DNA of 64,000 nt from Paenibacillus validus NBRC 15382 (GTDB lineage: Bacteria; Bacillota; Bacilli; Paenibacillales; NBRC-103111). Shown here piece after piece: positions 23,749-33,455 of this stretch. Each line of letters opens with the position of its first letter. Within the stretch, counting starts at the first letter, position 1. The notes below the pieces were generated by a model, which was given only the letters and a program-made list of their open reading frames with translations, was not told where the DNA came from and did not search any database. The stretch spans positions 56,247 through 120,246 of the forward strand of contig NZ_BIMH01000013.1 of assembly GCF_004000985.1 (NCBI RefSeq), given 5' to 3'. Position numbers and translations under genes: made by a program.

Positions 23749-25929
23749 ATGGAGCTATTTATCAATACTCTGCTTGAAAAGAGAGACGCGGAATCAAAGC
23801 TTGTTGATTGCGAGAGGGTCCTGTGGCTGAATCAGTCGGAGGATTGTGCCGTTACCATTTCTATTATAAAAAAAACCGGGGTTCCTGAGTTTAAGCGTAT
23901 CTCATCTATTGAACAAGAGCTTATTGAAGGGACGATGATTAAGCGCGAGCATGACCCATATTCCAGATTTATGGTTTCGGAAGAACTTCTAACCCCAAAA
24001 GAAATTCGCCTTAGAGATGAAGCCTGGGAATGTATTAAAGACATAGTTGAACTGGAGCCTAACATCTACAATCCAAAAGAGCGGTATGAAATCATAAAGA
24101 GCGAGGTGGAAAGAACCGGTAAGGGAAAAAACCTTTACTATAAATACTTACGCTATTACTGGACTGGGGGGAAGATGGTGAATGCTCTACTTCCCAGATT
24201 CAGAAAATGCGGGGGGAAGGGCAGTAAGAAGAATCCAACTCAAAAGATGGGCAGACCCAGAGAAACCAGCATTTCTGTAGATCCCAAGTTAAAAGGAGTC
24301 TTAATAAGTGAGGGTCATCGAAAAATATTCGATAAGGCTATAAGAGATGTTTATTTAAAAATAAATCGAAGGGACTCCGTGAAATATACATATATTGAGA
24401 TGCTAAAGAATCATTATAAAATTGATACCATTAAGAAGGGGAAATATGAGATCCCGATAATACCTCCAGGACACGATGTACCAAGTATTGCTCAATTGCG
24501 ATATCACATTCGAAGGTATTATACCAAGCGCAAGCTGCTAATCGCCCGAGAAGGCGAGGTTACATTCAATCGTGATTTCAGGCCTTTGCTAGGATCAGAA
24601 ACTAGGAAAGCTAATGGACCAGGCCAAATCTTCGAAGTTGATGCAACGGTAACAGATGTATATTTGGTAAGTGCAATTGATCCCAATATTATTGTCGGCA
24701 GGCCTGTCGTATATATTGTTGTTGATGTATACAGTCATATGGTTGTCGGGTTATATGTTGGGTTTGAAGGTCCGTCTTGGCTTGGAGTCATGATGGCTAT
24801 TGAAAATACAGTGGAAAATAAGGTTGAGTTCTGCAGGCAGTATGATATCGAAATTACAGAGGAAGAGTGGCCGTGTCACCATATGCCAGAAAGTTTTATG
24901 GCTGACCGCGGCGAGATGGAGAGTAAAAATGCCGACTCGCTTGGTAAAGCGCTAGGAATTAAACTAAAGAACGCGCCTCCGTATCGTGCTGATCTAAAGG
25001 GGATTGTGGAACAGCAATTTCGAACATTGAACGTGACGCTCCAACCATGGACGCCTGGTGCTGTGAAGAAAGAATACAAAAAGCGCGGGGGACCGGATTA
25101 CGTTTTAGATGCGAAGCTCACACTTAGAGAATTTACACAAATGATGATCGAGATGATTCTTCAAAGGAACAACTATCATTACATGGAATACTACCCTTTA
25201 GACAAAGATCAGGCATTGGATAAAGTGCGGCCCGTTGCAAGGGATTTATGGAATTGGGGGATATCTCATAATCACTATTTGAAGAATGTTCATCCGGATA
25301 TCGTTCGATTGAATGTATTGCCCGAGGCAAAAGTTACTGTGAATCGGGAGGGGATATACTTTGAAGGAATGTATTATGGTTGTGAAGAATTAGCGCGTCA
25401 GGGTTGGTTCGTTAAAGGGAAAACACAAAAGGTGCCGATCGCTTATGACAGAAGATGTATGAATCATGTCTATGTGAAGACGGACAATGGCAAGGGTTTT
25501 ATAAAGTGCGACTTATTGGCCAAGTCTTCCCGATTCATAAATATGAGCCTTGAAGAGGTCAAGTCAACCCGGTACGAGGAAAAACTGTCAAGAAGCTTGT
25601 ACTATGATGAAACGGAACTTCAGGAAGAAGTAACCTTAAGCGCGAAGTTAGAAGCGATTAAGAAAGAAGCAATGAAGCGGAGTGCCGATAGCCAAGACCA
25701 TTCCTTAACAAAGTCTGAACGGAAGTCCAATATTAAAGGGACTAAAGCCGTTGAGAGAGAAAAGCTGCGAAAAGAACAAGCTTATGAGTTGGGTAAGTCT
25801 CCAAATGAGGAGACGGACGAACCATCTATTCCTGGAGATCATGTAATCCCTCTAGAAACATATAAGCCTAAATCAAAGCTGGGTCTACTCGCAAAATTAA
25901 GGGAGACGGAGGAGAAAAAGCATGGTTAA
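23749..25929 (+). CDS. tnsB: TnsB DDE transposase
   Basis: 726 residues from ATG 23749 (TTGGAGGAG six bases upstream; a TTG at 23728 lies before that site). The N-terminal DNA-binding region is followed by the rve core: Asp298 in FEVDATVTD, Asp386 in MADRGEMES and Glu421 in GIVEQQFRTLN, giving DD-35-E spacing. A Mu-type C-terminal beta domain follows (VTVNREGIYFEGMYYGCE), then a highly charged tail that probably contacts TnsC. TnsB binds repeated sites at the element ends and joins 3' ends to target DNA. Full length and intact. Confidence 0.93.
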   Translation: MELFINTLLEKRDAESKLVDCERVLWLNQSEDCAVTISIIKKTGVPEFKRISSIEQELIEGTMIKREHDPYSRFMVSEELLTPKEIRLRDEAWECIKDIVELEPNIYNPKERYEIIKSEVERTGKGKNLYYKYLRYYWTGGKMVNALLPRFRKCGGKGSKKNPTQKMGRPRETSISVDPKLKGVLISEGHRKIFDKAIRDVYLKINRRDSVKYTYIEMLKNHYKIDTIKKGKYEIPIIPPGHDVPSIAQLRYHIRRYYTKRKLLIAREGEVTFNRDFRPLLGSETRKANGPGQIFEVDATVTDVYLVSAIDPNIIVGRPVVYIVVDVYSHMVVGLYVGFEGPSWLGVMMAIENTVENKVEFCRQYDIEITEEEWPCHHMPESFMADRGEMESKNADSLGKALGIKLKNAPPYRADLKGIVEQQFRTLNVTLQPWTPGAVKKEYKKRGGPDYVLDAKLTLREFTQMMIEMILQRNNYHYMEYYPLDKDQALDKVRPVARDLWNWGISHNHYLKNVHPDIVRLNVLPEAKVTVNREGIYFEGMYYGCEELARQGWFVKGKTQKVPIAYDRRCMNHVYVKTDNGKGFIKCDLLAKSSRFINMSLEEVKSTRYEEKLSRSLYYDETELQEEVTLSAKLEAIKKEAMKRSADSQDHSLTKSERKSNIKGTKAVEREKLRKEQAYELGKSPNEETDEPSIPGDHVIPLETYKPKSKLGLLAKLRETEEKKHG

Positions 25930-27676
25930 GCAAGCTCAACAGCAGGTTGATTATTACCAGTATTCTCCGAGCCTTATAGGCAGGCAAGAGGAGGCAAGCT
26001 ATTCTGAACAGGAGATTCCTGACTATAGGGGTAATCCTTTTATAGAAGCTTTGCCTCCGATATTTGAAGAAGAAGATGTCGCATTACAAATCAGGAAATA
26101 CCCTGATTACGATGAAAGGCAACGTAAATTAGGACGGCAGACAAGGCTGCATCTTGTTCAACAGATATCCGATTATGTCGAGCCGTTACCTTCACATTTT
26201 CTGGTGGAACAAAGGCTGTCGAGATTAATCCGCCATGGTTATAAAGCCAGAAATCCTTTCTCTCCAGCAGTCATGAGACAATTCCATATAGGGTTTAAAG
26301 AGGTTCTTGAAGGAGGAGTTGATTCAACAGGAAGCAATATTGCAGGGGTGAGATCTACCGCTGCCGGATTCGCTATCCTTGGAGTAAGTGGACAGGGGAA
26401 GACAACGGCAATCGAGAGCTCATTACTTTTATACCCGCAGGTCATCCATCACTCGACTTATAAAGGGCAACCTTTTATCCGTAAGCAAGTTGTTTGGCTG
26501 AAATTAAATTGCCCGTTTGATGGTTCGCTGAAAGGGTTGTGCTTTAACTTTTTACAATCCGTAGATTCGCATTTGGGTACTAAATATTTCCGGAAATTTT
26601 CGACTCAAAAAGTATCGGTAGATATGTTAATTCCAGTGATGGCTCATATCGCTACATTACATGGGTTAGGAGTACTAGTCATTGACGAAATTCAAAACTT
26701 GAGTTTTCTTAAGAGTGGCGGCGCTGAGAAGATGCTTAATTACTTTACTCAATTGATTAATACGATTGGTGTTCCTGTGGTATTAGTAGGGACGTTTAAG
26801 GCAATGAAGCTTCTTTCAGGTTCCTTCAGTCAAGCAAGAAGAAGCACGGGACAAGGGGACCTGATCATGGATAGACTAAATGAAGGCGAGGAGTGGGATT
26901 TCTTCTTAAATGCTCTGTGGAAATATCAATGGACTGCTACTGAAACGCCTCTAAAGCCTCATTTGAGTAAGAAAATGTATGAGCTTTCTCAGGGAATTGT
27001 AGATATTGCGGTTAAGTTGTACATGTTAGCCCAGTGGCAAGCCATCGAGGACGGAAACGATAATGAAAAAATAACAGGGGCTCTCCTGGAGACCGTTGCC
27101 AAACAGCACATGCAGCTGGTTCAGCCTATGTTAAAGGTTTTGAGAAGTAAAGATCCCCGAGCGTTAGAGGCAATAGATGATTTATATCCTAAGTGGAACG
27201 TGTTGGATCAATATTTACAAAAGGCAGATGAGAAAGTCAATATTCAAGGAGAGGTCAGAACAAAAATATTGCGTGATGGAAAAATTGAGCAGGACGAAGA
27301 GAAGCTAATTGAGCTTGTAAAAACAGCAATGGATTTCGGGGCTTCTTACGATATGGCTTATGAAGCTGCTAATAGGGTTCTTCAGTCTAATGAGGCTGAG
27401 AAGGATATGGCTGATTTACGAAAACAACTTATTAAAGATATTACGTTCAACTCCATGACGGATGAAGATGAAAACCGTGGTAACGAGGGGAAAGAAGCCC
27501 AAGAAAAGGGGAACAGTAAAGCCCAAAAGAAGAAAAAGCAGCAGGTTATGCTTGGTGAGGATGACCTTAGAAATGCCGTAGCAAACAATGAAAAGGATAC
27601 AGAGGTAATCTATGAAAAGCTAGTGGATATAGGAAGTATCCCGTCGGAGGATGAGCTATCGAAGCTAATAATTTAA
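25922..27676 (+). CDS. tnsC: TnsC AAA+ target-communication ATPase
   Basis: 584 residues, overlapping tnsB by 8 bp. Walker A GVSGQGKTT at residues 154-162, Walker B VLVIDEIQ with Asp255, sensor region VVLVGTFKAMKLL and a later WDFFLNALW block typical of TnsC. TnsC links TnsAB to the target selector and enforces target immunity. The C-terminal ~100 residues are lysine- and glutamate-rich (EGKEAQEKGNSKAQKKKKQQ), longer than in many homologues. Confidence 0.92.
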   Translation: MVKQAQQQVDYYQYSPSLIGRQEEASYSEQEIPDYRGNPFIEALPPIFEEEDVALQIRKYPDYDERQRKLGRQTRLHLVQQISDYVEPLPSHFLVEQRLSRLIRHGYKARNPFSPAVMRQFHIGFKEVLEGGVDSTGSNIAGVRSTAAGFAILGVSGQGKTTAIESSLLLYPQVIHHSTYKGQPFIRKQVVWLKLNCPFDGSLKGLCFNFLQSVDSHLGTKYFRKFSTQKVSVDMLIPVMAHIATLHGLGVLVIDEIQNLSFLKSGGAEKMLNYFTQLINTIGVPVVLVGTFKAMKLLSGSFSQARRSTGQGDLIMDRLNEGEEWDFFLNALWKYQWTATETPLKPHLSKKMYELSQGIVDIAVKLYMLAQWQAIEDGNDNEKITGALLETVAKQHMQLVQPMLKVLRSKDPRALEAIDDLYPKWNVLDQYLQKADEKVNIQGEVRTKILRDGKIEQDEEKLIELVKTAMDFGASYDMAYEAANRVLQSNEAEKDMADLRKQLIKDITFNSMTDEDENRGNEGKEAQEKGNSKAQKKKKQQVMLGEDDLRNAVANNEKDTEVIYEKLVDIGSIPSEDELSKLII

Positions 27677-27751
27677 TGGATTGTTTGAGTACTAGGGACA
27701 TGTAAAATAGGGAAAACTAGCAATAGGATCTTATCTGAGAGGGTGATTCTA

Positions 27752-29482
27752 TTGCTAGCTTATTTTCCGACTCTTTATGAGGATGAATTGCTTTACAGCG
27801 GGATTGCCAGGTACCATGTAATTTCAGGAAATAAGATACAAAGACAAACCATCGAGGACCTTTTCGGTAATCGATCGGTTTGTGCGACTGCAGATCTGCC
27901 AAGTCACCTAATGAGTCTTGCCGATAATCTGAATGGACAATATACGACCGATCAAATCATCAACAATCATACCCTACTTCCCTATTACACTTACTTTATG
28001 AAGCAACAGAAAATTCATCAAGTACAATCCTTGATGGAAAATGGGAGTAAACAAGGGGAAGTTCATGCCTTCCTGGGATTGCTTGCTACTTCTATAAAAT
28101 TGCCGGCAAGGCTAAGATTTTGTACTGATTGCTATAAAGCAGATAGTGAGATTTGCGAGCCTTATTGGCATCGCTGCCATCAGCTGCCCGGTGTTATAAT
28201 GTGTCCGTTGCATAAGATCATCTTAAGGGTCAGTACGGTAGAATACTCAACTCTTCATCACAAATATTCATTTGTGCCTTTGGCAATACACGGTGAATCG
28301 AATTTTACCGAACCCGTTATTGACGCCAACTGGTGTGATCATCTGGAATACATTGCTGTTCAATCGAATTTACTTCTACAGTCCCAGTCAAAATCTAAAG
28401 AGGAGACCACATCCTATAGAAGGGTACTGCCGATGGAAGGATACCAAACAGTAGGCGGCCGGATACGATTTAATCGTCTTATACATGATTTTCGGAATTT
28501 CTACACTGATGAACTGCTGGATTATCTAGACTGTGGTATCGATTCAAACAGCTCTGATACGTGGTTACATAAAATAATCAGGGATCAAGAAGAAATCACG
28601 CATCCGCTAAGGCATCTATTACTAATCGGTTTTTTTGAAAAATCTGTCGGTGGTTTTTCGGTCACCCCCAACAATCTTCCATTTGGAAGCGGCCCCTGGC
28701 CATGTCTCAATAAAGCGGCTGATCATTACAATCAAAGTGTTGTTGAAAAATGTGTAGTTACTCGTTGCTCAACAACTTCAAAGCCGGTCGGCACCTTCCA
28801 TTGCTGTTGCGGATTTGTATATTCAAGAAGAGGTCCGGATACAAGTGATGAGGATCGAAACCGCATAGGCAGAATTAAAGCTTTTGGTCCAGTTTGGTAT
28901 GACAAACTAAGGTGTCTTAATGAAACCAATACATCCCTTCGTCAGAAAGCAAAAATTCTCGGTGTCGACCCTGGGACTGTAAAAACTCAAACGGAGCTTC
29001 TTAATACTAATAAAGCAGCTTTGCATAAGATGAGAAATCAAAGTCAACCTGCCAGGTCGAGAAGAAACAGAAACAACGAGAAAGGATGTTCGCTATCGAA
29101 AGTCAAACGAAAAGTGGATTGGAATCAGCGAGACGAGATTTTGTATGATGTGGTGGCAAAGGCGGTCGAACAGATGAAACAGTTGCCTAATCCCCTAAGA
29201 ATATCGTTGGCCTCAATAGCTAGATATACGGATTCAGGTAACCTGACACATAAGCTTATGAAGAATCTAAACAAGCTCCCCAGAACCAATGAATTCATTA
29301 AGAAACATGTCGATTCTACAGAGACATTTCAAGTTCGCAGGTTAATATGGGCAGCAAGCAAGCTTAATGAGACGGAAGGTAAGGTGTTAGGATGGAGATT
29401 ATTGAAGCTAGCCGGCTTGAATCATCCATTAAAGAAAATGGTTAAAGACAAATTTATGGAACTCGTTGAGTGTCAGTCATGA
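27752..29482 (+). CDS. TniQ/TnsD-family target-selection protein 1
   Basis: 576 residues from TTG 27752 (GAGAGGGTGA eight bases upstream). It starts LAYFPTLYEDELLYSGIARY, the TniQ signature. The zinc motif CTDCYKADSEICEPYWHRCHQLPG...CPLH is intact. The second half has helix-turn-helix-like segments for DNA recognition, as in Tn7 TnsD. It probably binds a chromosomal attachment sequence. The stop lies 16 bp before the next TniQ start. Confidence 0.88.
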   Translation: MLAYFPTLYEDELLYSGIARYHVISGNKIQRQTIEDLFGNRSVCATADLPSHLMSLADNLNGQYTTDQIINNHTLLPYYTYFMKQQKIHQVQSLMENGSKQGEVHAFLGLLATSIKLPARLRFCTDCYKADSEICEPYWHRCHQLPGVIMCPLHKIILRVSTVEYSTLHHKYSFVPLAIHGESNFTEPVIDANWCDHLEYIAVQSNLLLQSQSKSKEETTSYRRVLPMEGYQTVGGRIRFNRLIHDFRNFYTDELLDYLDCGIDSNSSDTWLHKIIRDQEEITHPLRHLLLIGFFEKSVGGFSVTPNNLPFGSGPWPCLNKAADHYNQSVVEKCVVTRCSTTSKPVGTFHCCCGFVYSRRGPDTSDEDRNRIGRIKAFGPVWYDKLRCLNETNTSLRQKAKILGVDPGTVKTQTELLNTNKAALHKMRNQSQPARSRRNRNNEKGCSLSKVKRKVDWNQRDEILYDVVAKAVEQMKQLPNPLRISLASIARYTDSGNLTHKLMKNLNKLPRTNEFIKKHVDSTETFQVRRLIWAASKLNETEGKVLGWRLLKLAGLNHPLKKMVKDKFMELVECQS

Positions 29483-29498
29483 AAGAGGGACGATGCTT

Positions 29499-31421
29499 AT
29501 GTTATCGTATTTACCGATCTTATATCCAGATGAAGATAGTAGGTCCATAATATTTAGGTACCATGTGCTTTCGGGTAACAGCGATTTTTCAGTAACAAAT
29601 TCAGAGTTGTTCGGAAGAAAGGTCTACAGTTTAACCGTATTTCCTCGCAACTTAAATTTTTTAATTAAACAGTTGCCAAGTCGCTTTATGTCCGTGGGTG
29701 ATTTTTTGTTTAACCATACCTATTTTCACTGGGTCAAACCATTCATACCTGAAGACCGGTTATCAAGGGCCATTGAAGAGATCATGGAAAATGCAGGCGA
29801 TTCCAATATTGCTGTTTTACTAGGCAAAGGTCAAGATCGGTTTATTTCAGAGGACTTACGTTATTGTCCCGTGTGCATGAAGAATGACAACCAAAAGTAT
29901 GGTGAAGTCTATTTGCATAGGACACACCAACTGACTTTTATAACATGCTGCCCAGAACATGGCAGTAAATTGATTGTGCATTGCCCAAGCTGTAATAAGA
30001 AGTTGGCTAGAGCGAAAGATGGACAATTATTAGCTTCTATAGAGTGTGAATGTGGTTGCAATCTATCAGATTGTCAAGAAGAATCGGTTTCCTCCAACTA
30101 TAATATCGAACAGAGAGTCCTTACGAACTTCTATCAGATGGTTAGGTACTCCAAGCAGGTATCGCGGGAAGAGATATTTGCAAAATTGAAAAATGCATTG
30201 GGACTAAAAGGATACATGAAGTACTCGGGTGGCGTTGACAGAAAACAAATTCTTCAGCACTTTGATAATTTCCTGAAAGACAATGGTTTAAAGGGATACT
30301 TGACTACCGACTTGAAAGCACAGGTTAATTCGGACAGTTTCTTTCTTTCATGTAAGGGTGTTAAAAATATTCTGCTCTATGTGCTGATTATGATGTTTTT
30401 ATCTGGTTCAGTTGAACATTTTATATCGGAGAACGGAGCCTTTTGTATACCGATACCATTTGGGAATGGGCCATGGATTTGCAATAACCCGGTATGTGAA
30501 GGATATGGCTTAGGAGTTATCAAAAAATGTGTTCGTGTTGATCATGATGGAAGATATATTTCGGGATTATTTGGTTGTCCGCTATGTGGCTTTAGTTTCT
30601 CAAGAAGATGGAAATTAAACGATCATAGTAACGAGAAGCCTTATGCAGTGTTAACAATGGGTCCATTGTGGCATTCAACTGTATTGGAACTTCATTCAAG
30701 TGGTTTAAGTAATAATGCTATTGCAAAAAGGTTAAAGACATCCCCAACCCAAATAAAACGTTCATTGAACCGGCATAAAGAGCCGGCTTCAGACACTAGA
30801 ATACTTCAGTCGCTTGAAATGTTATGGGCATCGTCTATGGATAATAATGACGAGGTTGCTGCAACATCAGAGGTCACCACGTTGTTAACAGAAAATCGCA
30901 AAAAGATACTTGCAATAATGCGGGAAAATAGCGACATTTCAAGAACTGAGTTGGCTAAAAGATATAATCATCTGTATCATAAAATGTTAAAGAACGACCG
31001 GGATTGGATGGAGAAAAACTTGCCTCCCAGCAAAAAAAATCGGATTCGAAAGGATTGGGCCAAGTTAGATCTTGAATACAGCAAAATTTTAGCCGCGGCA
31101 GCAGATGACCTGTACAGATCAAATCCCGCTGAGCAGATAAGAAAGTATACTATTTTGGCTCATGCCCCCAAGATTATTACCGAGCATTTAGAGAATGCAC
31201 CTGAAAAATTCCCAAGAGTTACAGAATTACTAAAAAGCAAGGTTGAGTCAGACGCAAACTACTTAATCCGCCATCTTCCAGTAATTATTGAACAGATGAA
31301 AAAATACAACAAGAGAGTCGTTTCCCTTGATAGTATAAAAACGTTCAGCCCGATGTACAGGAGAAGTACAGCAGAGGTGGACGAAAGGATCATTAACCAA
31401 TTGGAGACAATGACATTTTGA
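29499..31421 (+). CDS. TniQ/TnsD-family target-selection protein 2
   Basis: 640 residues from ATG 29499 (AGAGGG nine bases upstream), aligned with the first TniQ by LSYLPILYPDEDSRSIIFRY. Zinc sites: CPVCMKNDNQKYGEVYLHRTHQ...CCPEH, then CPSCNKKL and CECGCNLSDC. LSNNAIAKRLKTSPTQIKRS is a helix-turn-helix. Two diverged large TniQ proteins and no TnsE suggest either two target routes or a heteromeric selector. A terminator follows. Confidence 0.87.
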   Translation: MLSYLPILYPDEDSRSIIFRYHVLSGNSDFSVTNSELFGRKVYSLTVFPRNLNFLIKQLPSRFMSVGDFLFNHTYFHWVKPFIPEDRLSRAIEEIMENAGDSNIAVLLGKGQDRFISEDLRYCPVCMKNDNQKYGEVYLHRTHQLTFITCCPEHGSKLIVHCPSCNKKLARAKDGQLLASIECECGCNLSDCQEESVSSNYNIEQRVLTNFYQMVRYSKQVSREEIFAKLKNALGLKGYMKYSGGVDRKQILQHFDNFLKDNGLKGYLTTDLKAQVNSDSFFLSCKGVKNILLYVLIMMFLSGSVEHFISENGAFCIPIPFGNGPWICNNPVCEGYGLGVIKKCVRVDHDGRYISGLFGCPLCGFSFSRRWKLNDHSNEKPYAVLTMGPLWHSTVLELHSSGLSNNAIAKRLKTSPTQIKRSLNRHKEPASDTRILQSLEMLWASSMDNNDEVAATSEVTTLLTENRKKILAIMRENSDISRTELAKRYNHLYHKMLKNDRDWMEKNLPPSKKNRIRKDWAKLDLEYSKILAAAADDLYRSNPAEQIRKYTILAHAPKIITEHLENAPEKFPRVTELLKSKVESDANYLIRHLPVIIEQMKKYNKRVVSLDSIKTFSPMYRRSTAEVDERIINQLETMTF

Positions 31422-31427
31422 CTGTAG

Positions 31428-31465
31428 AAGAACCAAGCAATCTATCTGCTTGGTTCTTTTTACAA
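31428..31465 (+). terminator. Terminator of the tns operon
   Basis: AACCAAGCA and TGCTTGGTT form a 9-bp perfect stem followed by CTTTTT, just after the second tniQ gene. Confidence 0.85.
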
Positions 31466-31560
31466 GACTTAACAATAGAAATATGGGATGATAAACTAGG
31501 TATAAAGTATTAGTGGGGCTGAGGGTAAAGCATACGAAATGAACTCGGGAGGGGATTTGG

Positions 31561-32025
31561 GTGACCCAGGTAACCCTATCATTTACAATCCAGGGCGATA
31601 GTGAAGGATTTGTGACTTTTGAATGTCCGTTCTGCAGTTCGGAATTTAAGGTGAGAGCGGATGAATTACAACACGACGAGAAGCCAGTTATGGATCTGTT
31701 TTGTCCATATTGCGGGCTAACGAGCAACAAAAATAACTTTTACACCAAAGAGACTGTCGAGAAGATAGAAGCATTGGCCATGAATTATGCTATTGAACAA
31801 CTAAATAAGACTTTTGGTAAAATGGCTCGTAACATTAATAGCACGAGCAAAGGGGTCATAAAAATGGATTTCAAGCCTCTTAAGACGGTTAACGTTAGAG
31901 AACTGAAGGATCGTGACACAACGGAAGAGATTTTTGCCTGCAGCTGTTGCGAGCAGCATGTGAAAGTTCTTTATTGTGCCGGTGTTTCGAAAGTCTACTG
32001 TCCTTATTGTGGGGTGGATATATAG
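31561..32025 (+). CDS. Double zinc-ribbon protein, unknown
   Basis: 154 residues, GTG start after GGGAGGGG. Two four-cysteine modules: CPFC...CPYCG near residues 22-52 and CSCC...CPYCG at 128-152, separated by a helical middle (VEKIEALAMNYAIEQLNKTF). Zinc-ribbon proteins of this kind bind nucleic acids or scaffold complexes. The TAG overlaps the GTG of the next gene (TAGTG), so they are translationally coupled. First gene after the tns terminator. Confidence 0.65.
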   Translation: MTQVTLSFTIQGDSEGFVTFECPFCSSEFKVRADELQHDEKPVMDLFCPYCGLTSNKNNFYTKETVEKIEALAMNYAIEQLNKTFGKMARNINSTSKGVIKMDFKPLKTVNVRELKDRDTTEEIFACSCCEQHVKVLYCAGVSKVYCPYCGVDI

Positions 32026-32852
32026 TGAATACAACGGAGTACAAAGAGTACAGACTCTTGAGCTTAGAGTTTAGAAGAGTTTCAAGCAACATGCTGATGT
32101 GTGATGCGGATACTGCAACGGTTCAATTAAAACGCTTCAAAAACTATATCGACTCAACTCCGGTTATAAGCAGCATTATTCAGGATCGAATAAGAGGAGT
32201 GGAGTTCGACTATAAGCAGTGTTTTCTGATAGAAGGTTCCGGATGGAACTATATAGAACCTCCTGTTGATGAGGCTAGTCATTTGAAAGCCCAATATGAT
32301 TATATGTCGTATTTGTGCTCAGAAAATAAGGATGTTAAAGGGGTTGCGCACAGCTTTATTCACGGCAAAGGAAGTTGGGATGACATAGTCAGGGATTTTT
32401 TGGACAGCGCGTTCAAGTCCTTGGTTGATTTTGTTGTTGATGCATTGGCTAAGAAAATGATGCTGCTGGAAGGAGATAAGGTTATGGGCAATATATATCA
32501 AAACATTGGCAATAACTACGGGAACGTCAACGCAGCTGGAAGAGATGTCACTTACACTGGCAATATAACCAATAACGATGTAAACGAGATTAAGGCACTG
32601 ATTGAAAAATTGTTGCCTGCTATTCAGGTAAGTGAACTGTCAGTAGATGAAAAAGAAAGTTTGACTGACGATTTGGAGACTATTCAAGAGCAGGTGGAAT
32701 CACCTAATCCCAAATTGCCTAGATTAAGGAAGGCGATGGAAAACATAAAAAGCTATATGGCATCAGCTTCAAAGGGGGTTGTTGCAACAACTGCATTACT
32801 TACTGATTGGCAAAAGCTTGTTGAAAAAGTTGGGGAGCTTGTTGGAAATTAA
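32025..32852 (+). CDS. Two-part protein with glycine/asparagine turn motif; possible phage-defence effector or sensor, unknown
   Basis: 275 residues from GTG 32025 (GGGGTGG eight bases upstream). A longer upstream frame is not needed. Residues 1-150 are helical (FRRVSSNMLMCDADTATVQL, ARDF-type helices). A central NIYQNIGNNYGNVNAAGRD then VTYTGNITNN turn-rich segment resembles the linkers in AbiTii- and EAD-like defence proteins. The C-terminus is a helical bundle (VSELSVDEKESLTDDLETIQ, PRLRKAMENIKSYM). No catalytic motif recognised. The defence link is inference from style and location. Confidence 0.5.
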   Translation: MNTTEYKEYRLLSLEFRRVSSNMLMCDADTATVQLKRFKNYIDSTPVISSIIQDRIRGVEFDYKQCFLIEGSGWNYIEPPVDEASHLKAQYDYMSYLCSENKDVKGVAHSFIHGKGSWDDIVRDFLDSAFKSLVDFVVDALAKKMMLLEGDKVMGNIYQNIGNNYGNVNAAGRDVTYTGNITNNDVNEIKALIEKLLPAIQVSELSVDEKESLTDDLETIQEQVESPNPKLPRLRKAMENIKSYMASASKGVVATTALLTDWQKLVEKVGELVGN

Positions 32853-32977
32853 GGACTCATGTGCATGCGAAAACCATGTATTACCAAGCACTTTCATGAA
32901 TTGCAATAGGCTTTGTCCAAACTTCGTACATGCATTGCCGCGGCAGTATTTACGAATAAACATGGGGGTGAAAGAAC

Positions 32978-33352
32978 TTGACTTTACTAAACGATACAGA
33001 GAAAGTGGCATTTCTGATAAGTATTTTGGATCATCATATTAAAAAACTTCCCAGTGAAGATACCTTTGCTAATTATCTTGAATCAATCCGTTTTTTCTTA
33101 AGTACAAAAGATTCAATCAATCAAAAGGCGGCAATTTCCAATAGTGAATTATTCATAGATAATCTTGCCTATCATCTAAGTAACCAGATTACTGCCAAAA
33201 GAGCAGTAGGTACGTTAATAGCTTCGTTGAATAAAGTTGGCTATTTGGAAGCGATGGATGCAGCCGCGATCATTCTTGAGTTTGAGCAGCTTCTTGAACA
33301 ATTGTCTCTTGAGGAAGCAGAGAATATTTGTAAGGAGCGTTGGGAAACCTAG
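32978..33352 (+). CDS. Hypothetical helical protein, 124 residues
   Basis: TTG start 32978, with GGGGGTG eight bases upstream. All-helical (TEKVAFLISILDHHIKKLPS, MDAAAIILEFEQLLEQLSLE). No motif recognised. It follows the two-part protein by 125 bp and may complete a three-gene module. Confidence 0.5.
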   Translation: MTLLNDTEKVAFLISILDHHIKKLPSEDTFANYLESIRFFLSTKDSINQKAAISNSELFIDNLAYHLSNQITAKRAVGTLIASLNKVGYLEAMDAAAIILEFEQLLEQLSLEEAENICKERWET

Positions 33353-33455
33353 GAGCCCTAATTATTATACGGCATGGATGATGCCGCTTCGCACAGTATA
33401 AAAGGGCGGCCTCAAACCGCTACAGCTTACTTGGTTCCTAACGGAGGTCTATGAA

